Source: Evansella sp041820985 (lineage in GTDB: Bacteria; Bacillota; Bacilli; Bacillales; Salisediminibacteriaceae). From it: DNA of 64,000 nt. Where the stretch lies: NCBI RefSeq assembly GCF_041820985.1, contig NZ_JBGUAU010000009.1, forward strand, positions 62,001 through 126,000, in the 5' to 3' direction. Of the stretch, positions 9,676 through 17,526 are shown one piece after another. Under the pieces are notes generated by a model that had not been told where the DNA came from, did not search any database, and saw only the letters and a list, made by a program, of their open reading frames with translations. Position 1 is the first letter of the stretch. Each line of letters opens with the position of its first letter. The position numbers were made by a program, and so were the translations under genes.

Positions 9676-10602
9676 TCACTTTAGTGCATCCGTCAATTGT
9701 GGAACTACTTGTTTTTTACGGGAAACTACTCCTGCAAGAGTTGCAGTATTGTTTTCCAACGTTACATTAAATGCTGTTTCCACTGCTTTCGCTTCTTTCC
9801 CTAAGGCAAGAGCAACAGAGTCGTTGTTTAAGATATCTGTAACTACTAGTACGAAGAGATCCAGCCCTTTGCTGTCTATAACAGAGGTAATTTCCCTTTC
9901 AAGATCACTTTGAAGCGCTAAAACTTCATTCACGTCTACCGCGTTCACTTGAGCGACTTCTACTTTGGAAGCCCCCATTTGGAATTCTTTCGCATCTAAG
10001 GAAATAAGCTCTGCTACTGTTTTATCACTTAGGTCTGCACCAGCTTTAAGCATATCTAACCCATATGCTTCACTATCTACTCCTGCAATTTCTGCTAGTT
10101 CTTTTGCTGCTGCTACATCTTCCTCTGTACATGTTGGTGATTTAAATAATAAAGAGTCTGAAATAATTGCAGATAGCATTAAACCAGCAACTTCTTTTTC
10201 AATTGTTACACCATTTTCTTTATACAGCTTGTTCAAAATTGTTGCTGTACAACCAACTGGTTCTGCACGATAGTACAAAGGATCACTTGTTTCAAAATTG
10301 GAAATACGGTGGTGGTCAATTACTTCTAATACACGAACATCTTTAATATCCGCTACACTTTGTTGAAATTCGTTATGATCCACTAAAATAACGTTGTTTG
10401 TTTCATTTGCTACTGTTGCAACAAGTCGTGGTGCATCCTGTTTAAAGAAATTTAATGCAAATTGTGTTTCTCCATTTACTTCCCCTAATCGCACTGGCTC
10501 ACAATCTACGCCTAGTTTTTTCTTTAAGTCTGCATAGGCAATTGCGGAACAGATTGTATCTGTATCAGGATTTTTATGACCGAAAATAAGTACTTTTTCC
10601 AC
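9676..10602 (-). CDS. ppaC: Manganese-dependent inorganic pyrophosphatase (family II)
   Basis: 308-residue cytosolic DHH-superfamily enzyme that hydrolyses pyrophosphate to phosphate and so drives biosynthesis. The metal-site motifs are GHKNPDTD (H9, D13, D15), LVDHNE, the diagnostic DHH in VIDHHRIS, and SDSLLFKSPT. The C-terminal DHHA2 domain ends with the phosphate-binding SRKKQ. I start at GTG 10602 because AAGGAG stands 8 nt upstream and the protein then begins MEKVLIFGHKN like its relatives; the GTG three codons earlier overlaps the ribosome site. Confidence 0.93.
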   Translation of the reverse strand: MEKVLIFGHKNPDTDTICSAIAYADLKKKLGVDCEPVRLGEVNGETQFALNFFKQDAPRLVATVANETNNVILVDHNEFQQSVADIKDVRVLEVIDHHRISNFETSDPLYYRAEPVGCTATILNKLYKENGVTIEKEVAGLMLSAIISDSLLFKSPTCTEEDVAAAKELAEIAGVDSEAYGLDMLKAGADLSDKTVAELISLDAKEFQMGASKVEVAQVNAVDVNEVLALQSDLEREITSVIDSKGLDLFVLVVTDILNNDSVALALGKEAKAVETAFNVTLENNTATLAGVVSRKKQVVPQLTDALK

Positions 10603-10721
10603 ATTAATCACTCCTTCTTTATATTTCTACCATTTCGTTCAATTGAAATCAATAAATGAAACTAATTTTTTTAGGGGAAATGGATTTTTTTATGTCTATC
10701 CTGGAAATAAGTGATCTCAAT

Positions 10722-10990
10722 TAGTTGTTAACTTATCATGTATTACTAACTTTGTTAGTAATTATTCCATTCGCTACGGTCCACTCCTTTCCTGTGGGGA
10801 GTTGCCGAGCCTCCTCACGACTCCGTCGCTGCGGTGTCTCGCCTTTACTCTACTTCCCACTGGAGTTCGTGGACCTGCGCTCATTCCATATAAAGTTAAT
10901 AGTACTAATATACTTCATAACGTATTTTCATCCTTCATGGTGCAAATTCCACTTGCATGGGAGCCTACCCTCGAAAATACGTGTTGCTGA
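10722..10990 (-). repeat. Composite dispersed repeat block in the 10603-11205 gap
   Basis: Read on the minus strand, 10722-10780 gives GCGAATGGAATA, then AACAAAGTTAGTAATAC and GATAAGTT. These match copies near 34366-34420 and 55852-55905. A second module (10915-10970) gives CCATGCAAGTGGAATTTGC, matching 46196-46240 and 55815-55860. The stretch 10780-10890 and the CGCGGCCCCCTCTCCCGCG region near 11000 are clearly G+C-richer than the surroundings. Overlapping ORFs on both frames have no protein character. The rest of the gap up to the DUF1538 gene shows nothing recognisable. Confidence 0.65.
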
Positions 10991-11205
10991 ATGTCGCGCG
11001 GCCCCCTCTCCCGCGACATTTCAACTTGTTCTCCTTTTCCAAATGCAGCGACGACATGGTATATCACCAACTTAACTATAAATTTTGCTTAATTGCAAAG
11101 GTATTTCAGTTTCTTTAAAGAAGTATATAAATATAAATGATCGTTATGGAAAAACATGTTTCATAATATATTATATTAGGAAAAAACAAGTAGAGGGGGA
11201 ATACA

Positions 11206-11898
11206 ATGCAAGAAATAAAAGACACCATAAAAGAAGTTGTATTAGCAGTAATGCCGATTACACTGGTTGTTTTCATACTCCAATTTTCCATCCTTTGGCT
11301 ACCAATAGAAGCTTTTGTGCAGTTCCTTGTAGGAGTTCTATTTGTTAGTGTTGGCCTTATTTTATTTTTGTTAGGAGTTCATATTGGACTACTTCCTGTA
11401 GGGGAGATGATCGGATCCGCTCTTCCAAAGACAGGCAAACTTTACCTGATACTATTTTTCGGCTTCCTACTAGGTTTTGTCGTTACTGTTGCTGAACCAG
11501 ATGTACGTGTACTTGCACTTCAGGTGGATCAAGTTTCTGGAGGAGAAATTTCGAGAAACGTCTTAGTTTATTCTGTAGCATTAGGAGTTGGTATCTTTGT
11601 CCTTCTAGCAATGCTTCGTATTATTTTTAACATTAAAATAACGTATTTATTAATGGGTGGTTATGGTGTTGTATTTTTACTTGCATCATTTACACCTGCT
11701 AGCTTCATCCCAATTTCCTTTGATGCTGGAGGAGTTACAACGGGCCCAATGACAGTTCCATTTATTTTAGCTTTAGGCGTTGGTGTAGCGTCTGTAATTA
11801 GAGGAAAGACCTCTTCCACTGATAGTTTCGGCTTAGTGGCACTTGCCTCCATCGGACCAATTATAGCAGTCCTAATCTTGGGGGTGATTTACGGATGA
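11206..11898 (+). CDS. DUF1538 membrane protein, first paralogue
   Basis: 230 residues, strongly hydrophobic, with about six to seven transmembrane helices. It carries two blocks shared with the next gene: GFVVTVAEPDVRVL with VSGGEIS, and SFDAGGVTTGPMTV followed by FILALGVGVASVIRG. These glycine-rich, TGPM-containing blocks look like re-entrant or substrate-site loops. ATG follows AGAGGGGG. It overlaps the second paralogue by 4 bp (ATGA), so the two probably form a heteromeric membrane complex. Function and substrate of DUF1538 are unknown to me; association with P-II-like and CBS proteins suggests a regulated transporter or channel. Confidence 0.82.
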   Translation: MQEIKDTIKEVVLAVMPITLVVFILQFSILWLPIEAFVQFLVGVLFVSVGLILFLLGVHIGLLPVGEMIGSALPKTGKLYLILFFGFLLGFVVTVAEPDVRVLALQVDQVSGGEISRNVLVYSVALGVGIFVLLAMLRIIFNIKITYLLMGGYGVVFLLASFTPASFIPISFDAGGVTTGPMTVPFILALGVGVASVIRGKTSSTDSFGLVALASIGPIIAVLILGVIYG

Positions 11899-12647
11899 CT
11901 ATTCATGTCTTCAAAGGCTTTGGCCACGTAATACAAGAGGTAACATTCGCATTAGTACCATTAATTATATTCTTTCTTATTTTCCAATTCTTCTTTTTAA
12001 AATTAGAAAAACAAAAACTTATCAATATAGGAAAAGGAATGGTACTAGCTTTCTTTGGATTAGCTTTTTTCTTACAAGGAGTGGAAGTAGGATTTTTTCC
12101 TGTTGGAACATTAATTGGTGAAAAGTTAGGAACGATTTCTTACCGTTGGATCCTTATTCCCATCGGCTTCGTATTCGGATTTGTAGCAACCTTTGCAGAA
12201 CCGGCTGTAAGGATCTTGAATCATGAAGTAGAAAAAGTTTCTGGGGGGTATATCTCTCAAAAGATTATGTTATATACCCTTTCTATAGGAGTAGCGTTTT
12301 CAATAGCTATTTCCATGGTTAGAATATTAGTAGGCATACCTTTATGGTATTTCATTATCCCAGGTTATTCCATAGCCCTGCTTATGATGTTCTTTTCATC
12401 CAGGAGATTTACAGCAATTGCATTCGATTCAGGAGGAGTAGCTACAGGACCGATGACAGTGACCTTTATCTTAGCCATTGCAGTGGGAGTTGCGTCTGTA
12501 ATAGAAGGAAGAGATCCACTTTTGGATGGATTTGGAATGATTGCTTTAGTTGCACTTTCACCAATCATCTCTGTTCTCACTCTTGGCTTATTATTTGAAG
12601 GAAAGGGGCGAGAACGTGATAGAAAGCATAGTAAATCTGAAACATAA
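11895..12647 (+). CDS. DUF1538 membrane protein, second paralogue
   Basis: 250 residues and homologous to the preceding protein: GFVATFAEPAVRIL with VSGGYIS, then AFDSGGVATGPMTV and FILAIAVGVASVIEG. About six to seven transmembrane helices, and a short basic C-terminal tail. The start overlaps the previous stop (ATGA), and the P-II-like gene begins within its 3' end at 12616. The conserved Asp in the FD(A/S)GGV loop and the Glu in the AEP motif are the obvious polar residues inside hydrophobic surroundings, and candidates for an ion or substrate site. Confidence 0.82.
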   Translation: MTIHVFKGFGHVIQEVTFALVPLIIFFLIFQFFFLKLEKQKLINIGKGMVLAFFGLAFFLQGVEVGFFPVGTLIGEKLGTISYRWILIPIGFVFGFVATFAEPAVRILNHEVEKVSGGYISQKIMLYTLSIGVAFSIAISMVRILVGIPLWYFIIPGYSIALLMMFFSSRRFTAIAFDSGGVATGPMTVTFILAIAVGVASVIEGRDPLLDGFGMIALVALSPIISVLTLGLLFEGKGRERDRKHSKSET

Positions 12648-13365
12648 ATTACTTATTACCATCGTAAAAAAAGGACATGCAAAAAAAATTGTTAGTGCAT
12701 CAAAAAAGGCTGGAGCTGAAGGGGGAACGATTTTATTTGGACGTGGAACAGGTGTTCATGAAAATAAAACATTTCTTGGAATTCCAGTAACTCCAGAAAA
12801 GGAAGTAATTATTACGATTGTAAAGAATGAATTAGTCAAAACTGTTACAAAAACAATTCAGGAAGAAGGAAAATTGAACAAGCCTGGAACTGGTCTCGCA
12901 ATAGTTATTAACACTAAATTTATTTTTGGAATCAGTCACTTACTAGGTATAAAATTATCTTCTACGGAAGAAACCGCAGAAGGGGGAACATTAACAATGG
13001 AAGAACAACAGCCAGTTTTGTATGACTTGATCGTTACGATTGTGAATAAAGGTGACTCTGATAAAGTTGTGACAGCATCGAAGAAAGCTGGAGCCGAAGG
13101 AGGAACTATTCTGACAGGTAGAGGAACAGGTATACACGAACAAGCGAAATTTCTCAATATTATGATCGAGCCTGAAAAAGAAGTGGTATTAACATTAATA
13201 AATCGAGTAAAGACAAATGCTGTGCTAGAACAAATCAATGAGGATACGGAGTTAAACAAACCTGGAAAAGGGATTGCATTTGTCTTAGAAGTAGAAAAAA
13301 CTATAGGTATTAATCATATCCTCAATCAAATAGTCAATGAAGAAGTTGGTGACACTGATGCCTAA
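12616..13365 (+). CDS. Tandem P-II-like (GlnB superfamily) regulatory protein
   Basis: 249 residues built from two P-II-like domains (about 12-112 and 137-237). The 12 residues SKKAGAEGGTIL are identical in both halves (29-40 and 155-166), followed by GRGTG, a PEKEV strand and a LNKPG(T/K)G(L/I)A turn. The GTG start at 12616 has AGGGG seven nt upstream; an earlier in-frame ATG at 12550 lies inside the DUF1538 coding region without a ribosome site. P-II proteins usually act as trimers that sense nucleotides and bind membrane transporters; a fused pair here beside two paralogous membrane subunits suggests matched stoichiometry. No canonical GlnB uridylylation Tyr loop is evident. Confidence 0.85.
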   Translation: MIESIVNLKHKLLITIVKKGHAKKIVSASKKAGAEGGTILFGRGTGVHENKTFLGIPVTPEKEVIITIVKNELVKTVTKTIQEEGKLNKPGTGLAIVINTKFIFGISHLLGIKLSSTEETAEGGTLTMEEQQPVLYDLIVTIVNKGDSDKVVTASKKAGAEGGTILTGRGTGIHEQAKFLNIMIEPEKEVVLTLINRVKTNAVLEQINEDTELNKPGKGIAFVLEVEKTIGINHILNQIVNEEVGDTDA

Positions 13366-13789
13366 AGTAGAGGAAGTATACAAGAAAATATCAAAATCCC
13401 CTTCACTAATTCTTGACACTTTCCCGACGAAGGATATAGGGAAGGAATTTCAGCAAATGAACCCTGTAAAACGGAGTATCTATGTTATTGACCAGACAGG
13501 AAAGCTAATGGGAATAATTACAATCAGAGACTTGTTAAAATCAATTTCCATTCAAAAAAACTTAACAAATAGTAGTTCATTTAAAAAAAGTTCCATTTAT
13601 TATTCTGTGGCAGAGAATAGTTTTGCTAGAGATATTATGAGATCCCCCATCTTTGTTATGTTGGATGATCCACTAGAAGTAGCGTTACAAAGAATGATTC
13701 AACATGGGATAGAAGATATACCTGTTATAGATAAAGCAAACAAAGTGATTGGTGATTTAAATGCATATGAAATGATAACAGAACTTTAA
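13358..13789 (+). CDS. CBS-domain pair protein
   Basis: 143 residues with two CBS motifs: SIYVIDQTGKLMGIITIRDLL and, after DIMRSPIFVMLDDPLEVALQ, IEDIPVIDKANKVIGDLN. CBS pairs commonly bind AMP, ATP or related ligands and gate transporters or enzymes. The ATG at 13358 overlaps the P-II stop by 8 bp and has GGTGAC upstream; an in-frame ATG at 13337 is possible but lacks a ribosome site. Last gene of the DUF1538 operon. Only a weak TGACA/TGTCA hairpin with T5 follows (about 13807-13828). Confidence 0.8.
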   Translation: MPKVEEVYKKISKSPSLILDTFPTKDIGKEFQQMNPVKRSIYVIDQTGKLMGIITIRDLLKSISIQKNLTNSSSFKKSSIYYSVAENSFARDIMRSPIFVMLDDPLEVALQRMIQHGIEDIPVIDKANKVIGDLNAYEMITEL

Positions 13790-14060
13790 TACACTTATAT
13801 ATTTGTGACAGATTTGTGTCATTTTTACTGTACAGGAATATGTGCAATAATTTGTGGAAAAATATAACCCCGTGCACTTTTACTGTAGTAACTGAAAAAG
13901 CATACATCAACTTTTTAATACCTTTGATCTTGACTCTTTGTAAAACAACGTACTCAAACAGTACATATTTTTCATGCACATTGAAAGAAGGGTAAGTGCG
14001 AAACTTTTTCAGTTGCTTATTTTTCCTGCTACACTACCAAGTATATAAGGAGCAACCTAT

Positions 14061-14516
14061 GTGAATACGACTGAATCATTATTATGGAGTATCGCTTTAC
14101 CTGGATTTCCCCAAATTTTAAATGGACGGTATGTAAAAGGGTTTATTTTCGTTTTCTTAGAAATACTAATCAATGTTCAAGCAAATTTTAATGAAATAAT
14201 TATTTTTAGTTTTTTAGGTGATATAGAACAAGCAATTACGAATACAAACTATCTCTGGTTGATGTTTTATCCTTGTCTATACTTCTTCGCAATGTATGAT
14301 GCTTATCGAGATGCCGGTGGGAATAAACAACGTTACTCATCTATCCCCTTTGTTTTTTGTGCTTATTTCGTAACATTTGGATTAATCTTATCCCCAAAAT
14401 TCACCATATTTGGTCATTTGATTGGTCCTATGTGGTTACCAATGTCCTTTGTAATTCCAGGTTTAATTGTCGGTACAATAATCAAAAAAGTACTAATAAA
14501 GAAAGAGGCTTATTAA
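14061..14516 (+). CDS. Small polytopic membrane protein of unknown function
   Basis: 151 residues with about four transmembrane helices. The N-terminal ALPGFPQILNGRYVKG resembles the PGxGQxxNGxxxKG motif of TM2/DUF5683-like small membrane proteins in bacilli. A GTG start follows AGGAGC. A polar loop YDAYRDAGGNKQRY separates the helices. Monocistronic; the hairpin after it terminates both this gene and spoVR. Function unknown. Confidence 0.7.
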   Translation: MNTTESLLWSIALPGFPQILNGRYVKGFIFVFLEILINVQANFNEIIIFSFLGDIEQAITNTNYLWLMFYPCLYFFAMYDAYRDAGGNKQRYSSIPFVFCAYFVTFGLILSPKFTIFGHLIGPMWLPMSFVIPGLIVGTIIKKVLIKKEAY

Positions 14517-14520
14517 AAAA

Positions 14521-14558
14521 ACGACACGGAAGAGGAATTCTTCCCCTTTCAGTGTCGT
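14521..14558. terminator. Bidirectional terminator, spoVR side strongest
   Basis: ACGACAC pairs with GTGTCGT and an inner GGAAG with CTTCC. On the minus strand the stem is followed by T6, 18 nt after the spoVR stop. Confidence 0.8.
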
Positions 14559-14575
14559 AATCACCGTACCTTTAT

Positions 14576-16006
14576 TTATACATACCGTTTATGAATCTTT
14601 TTCCCATCATACGTAAATACAATTCTTCTTTCTGCTAATACTGTTTCCATATGAACGGAACGTCCCCATAATACATATAAATACGGTAATGTTTTTTCCA
14701 AATATTGTGTATCTAATTCGATGCCCTCAAATTCATGAGTTAAATATAGCTCTCCATTTTTTAAATGGTCACCATCTTTAACAACAATATACGGAAAACC
14801 ACCATTTACTCGACTACTTATTAATTGGTCTCTTACATTTTCCCATTCTTTATCAACAATTTTGTACTCTCTCCCTTTCTTTTGGAACAAATACATATCT
14901 TCTCTCATAACTAAGTCTTTGGTTAAATAGTTTCGAATAAAAGAAATATCGGATTCAATTTCTCGTACTTCAAACATTTTTTCACGGCCACTGTTTGACT
15001 TAACGCCTTGTCTTTCTCTCATATCAAGTGTTGGATTATTATACCTTTCTTCAATATCTTCAAATATCTTTAACCCTACATAATAAGGATTTATTTGTGT
15101 TTTCGATGGTTGAACAACACCTGCATTTAGCTTGGCAAACTCTATTGACTCATCTGAAGTCAGGTCCATTTCTCGAATAATGCGCTGATGCCAATAGGAA
15201 GCCCAACCTTCATTCATTATTTTCGTTTCGAGTTGTGGCCAAAAATATAGCATTTCCTCTCTCATCATCGTAAGTATATCTCGTTGCCAATCCTCAAGCT
15301 CTCTACTATATTCTTCAATAAACAATAAAATATCTTTTTCTGGTTGAGGAGGGAGTTTCTTTTTCCATTTTTTCTTTGAATGTGATCCTGTCTTAGCTTT
15401 CTTTTCATCTAATGACCATAAATCATCATAAGGAGATTCCTTCGTCTCTTCTTCTTCATCCGCTTCCCAAATATCGTCATTGGACCAAGAAAGCTTTGGT
15501 CTCACAAGACTAGGGTCAATATGCTCTTGAATAGCTAGAACAGCATCTAGAAATTCTTCCACTTCTTTTCTACCATGAACCATTTCATAATGTGCGACTC
15601 GTTCTGCTGTTGCCGTCATACTTTCTACCATATCTCTTCTCGTATTTGAAAACCGTGCATTGTTCTTGAAAAAGTCACAGTGTGCTAATACGTGAGCAAT
15701 GATTAACTTATTTTGGATCATAGAGTTGGTATCTAGTAAAAAAGCGTAACAAGGGTCTGAATTAATTACAAGTTCGTATATTTTACTTAACCCTAAGTCG
15801 TACTGTAGTTTCATTTTATGGAATTGTTTTCCAAAACTCCAATGAGAAAATCTTGTAGGCATACCGTAAGCACCAAACGTATAAATAATATCTGCTGGAC
15901 AAATCTCATATCTCATCTCATAAAAATCTAGTCCGAAACCCTCTGCAATCTCTGTAATCTCCTCAATCGCTTTTACCAGTTGTTTCGATTCTGATTCTGT
16001 CGTCAT
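14576..16006 (-). CDS. spoVR: SpoVR family protein (stage V sporulation protein R)
   Basis: 476-residue protein of the SpoVR family, involved in spore cortex formation in B. subtilis. The sequence shows the usual family stretches, such as YEICPADIIYTFGAYGMPTR near the N-terminus and NEGWASYWHQRI in the middle. The region 195-245 is highly charged (Glu/Lys rich) and probably disordered. The ATG at 16006 follows GGGAGGGTG with five nt spacing; the 15-codon upstream extension has no ribosome site. Length is close to B. subtilis SpoVR (468, from memory). Monocistronic. Confidence 0.92.
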   Translation of the reverse strand: MTTESESKQLVKAIEEITEIAEGFGLDFYEMRYEICPADIIYTFGAYGMPTRFSHWSFGKQFHKMKLQYDLGLSKIYELVINSDPCYAFLLDTNSMIQNKLIIAHVLAHCDFFKNNARFSNTRRDMVESMTATAERVAHYEMVHGRKEVEEFLDAVLAIQEHIDPSLVRPKLSWSNDDIWEADEEEETKESPYDDLWSLDEKKAKTGSHSKKKWKKKLPPQPEKDILLFIEEYSRELEDWQRDILTMMREEMLYFWPQLETKIMNEGWASYWHQRIIREMDLTSDESIEFAKLNAGVVQPSKTQINPYYVGLKIFEDIEERYNNPTLDMRERQGVKSNSGREKMFEVREIESDISFIRNYLTKDLVMREDMYLFQKKGREYKIVDKEWENVRDQLISSRVNGGFPYIVVKDGDHLKNGELYLTHEFEGIELDTQYLEKTLPYLYVLWGRSVHMETVLAERRIVFTYDGKKIHKRYV

Positions 16007-16124
16007 TGGTTCACCCTCCCAAAACAATTGTTTAACACAGTTTATGAACAAGCGAACAAGATGATGAAGAAAACATACTATTTATTTCCCCTCAACCTCT
16101 TTTTTTGAACCCGTGGATGGAAAT

Positions 16125-16190
16125 CTAACAGACTGAAGCAACTGGTAATAGTAGCATCCAAATTAGCGATACTCGATAAGTTAACACTAT
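16125..16190 (+). repeat. Degenerate copy of the GCGAATGGAA repeat family
   Basis: AGACTGAAGC and then GATACTCGATAAGTTAACA match the copy at 34330-34445, with many substitutions between. The rest of 16007-16286 shows no other structure. Confidence 0.45.
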
Positions 16191-16286
16191 TCTCCTGTAT
16201 AAATTTTCATAAAAATGGTAGTTAAAACAAAAATAGTCTTTGAATAACTGTTCATGTAGGCGAAACACTTGTTCATCCACAGTGGT

Positions 16287-16300
16287 TGGAAGCGCTTTAA
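16287..16300 (+). promoter_or_regulatory. Candidate cre (CcpA) site upstream of ilvE
   Basis: TGGAAGCGCTTTAA matches the cre consensus TGWAARCGYTWNCW except at two positions. It lies about 150 bp upstream of the likely transcription start. In B. subtilis CcpA activates ilv-leu from an upstream cre, so the location is sensible. Inference from motif only. Confidence 0.5.
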
Positions 16301-16385
16301 AAAAATTTACATTTGCACTTAGTCCAATATCATTTTTCCTTATTTACCAATAATGAAAACGATTACAACATGTCTCAATTATCGC

Positions 16386-16405
16386 AACTGTCAGAAAATT
16401 TACCA
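16386..16405 (+). promoter_or_regulatory. Overlapping CodY- and TnrA-like boxes
   Basis: AACTGTCAGAAAATT (16386-16400) matches the CodY motif AATTTTCWGAAAATT at 13 of 15 positions. TGTCAGAAAATTTACCA (16389-16405) fits the TnrA motif TGTNANAWWWTMTNACA with two mismatches. The site ends just upstream of the -35, where a bound repressor could block RNA polymerase. Both regulators control ilv-leu in B. subtilis. Confidence 0.6.
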
Positions 16406-16413
16406 TAATACTG

Positions 16414-16442
16414 TTGACCTTCTATTTATTTGGATGTAGAAT
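16414..16442 (+). promoter_or_regulatory. Sigma-A promoter of the ilv-leu operon
   Basis: TTGACC, a 17-nt spacer, then TAGAAT. This gives a leader of about 165 nt before the ilvE start. Confidence 0.75.
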
Positions 16443-16614
16443 TGCGTAAACATACAATAATTTAAAACTTCAAACAATTTGATTTTATTATTCCACAGAA
16501 CATGAAGCCTTTGATTGTGACTTCGATTCTCGAGATAAATCAATGGCTAATAATTTATATTTTCACTTTAATGCACTAGCGTTTTTCAATTTTAAAGGGA
16601 AGGAGTGGAAACGT

Positions 16615-17517
16615 ATGAACAGTCAATGGATATTTTTAAACGACAAGTTTGTAAAAAAGGAAGAAGCAGTCGTATCTGTTTATGATCATGGATTCTTATA
16701 TGGAGACGGGGTGTTCGAAGGAATTCGAGCTTACAGTGGTAACATCTTTCGACTTGCAGAGCATTTAAAGCGCCTGTATGAATCAGCTCATTCCATTATG
16801 TTAGAGATTCCTTATACGAAAGAGGAACTACAGCATATTATCGTTGAGACCATTAAAAAGAACGAACTAAAAAGTGCTTATCTTCGTGTCGTTGTCTCTC
16901 GTGGACCTGGAAGTCTCGGACTGGATCCTACCTTCTGCTCTAGTCCTCGAGTCATCGTTATAGCCGAGGAGTTAGCTCTTTTCCCTAAGGAACTATACGA
17001 ACGAGGATTACATGTTGCATCCGTTGCAAGTCGAAGAAATCGTCCGGATGTATTAAGTCCACAAATTAAATCATTAAATTATCTGAATAATATACTTGTT
17101 AAATTAGAAGCAAATCAAGCAGGTGCAGATGAAGCACTGATGCTGAATGATCAAGGTTATGTTACAGAAGGATCAGCAGATAATATTTTTATCGTAAAAA
17201 ATGGAGTTCTTTATACACCGCCGGTTTATCTAGGAGCGCTCGAAGGAATTACTCGAAACGCCATTATGGATATCGCAAAGAAATTAGGCTATGAAGTAAA
17301 AGAAGAACCGTTTACAAGACATGATGTCTATGTTGCAGATGAAGTATTCTTAACCGGTACTGCTGCTGAAGTAATCTCCGTTGTAAAAGTAGATAATCGT
17401 AGAATCAACGATGGGAAACCAGGAGACATTACAAACCATTTATTAGAACAATTTAGAAAAATTGTAACAACAGACGGAGTTCACTGCTATTCGCCAAATC
17501 GAGCAATAGTAGGTTAG
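16615..17517 (+). CDS. ilvE: Branched-chain amino acid aminotransferase (class IV)
   Basis: 300-residue PLP enzyme catalysing the last transamination to Leu, Ile and Val. The PLP lysine is K152 in PQIKSLNYLN, with E185 in VTEGSADNIF and FEGIRAY near the N-terminus, as in class IV enzymes. The ATG at 16615 follows AAGGAG with good spacing; the in-frame ATG at 16543 lacks a ribosome site. First gene of the biosynthetic operon, 9 nt before ilvD. A D-amino-acid aminotransferase is the main alternative in this fold, but operon context argues for IlvE. Confidence 0.93.
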   Translation: MNSQWIFLNDKFVKKEEAVVSVYDHGFLYGDGVFEGIRAYSGNIFRLAEHLKRLYESAHSIMLEIPYTKEELQHIIVETIKKNELKSAYLRVVVSRGPGSLGLDPTFCSSPRVIVIAEELALFPKELYERGLHVASVASRRNRPDVLSPQIKSLNYLNNILVKLEANQAGADEALMLNDQGYVTEGSADNIFIVKNGVLYTPPVYLGALEGITRNAIMDIAKKLGYEVKEEPFTRHDVYVADEVFLTGTAAEVISVVKVDNRRINDGKPGDITNHLLEQFRKIVTTDGVHCYSPNRAIVG

Positions 17518-17526
17518 GAGGATATC

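Noticed and set aside
10725..11075. Overlapping plus-strand frames of 116 and 62 codons
   Set aside because: They lie wholly in the composite repeat; the composition reflects the G+C-rich repeat, not coding constraint.
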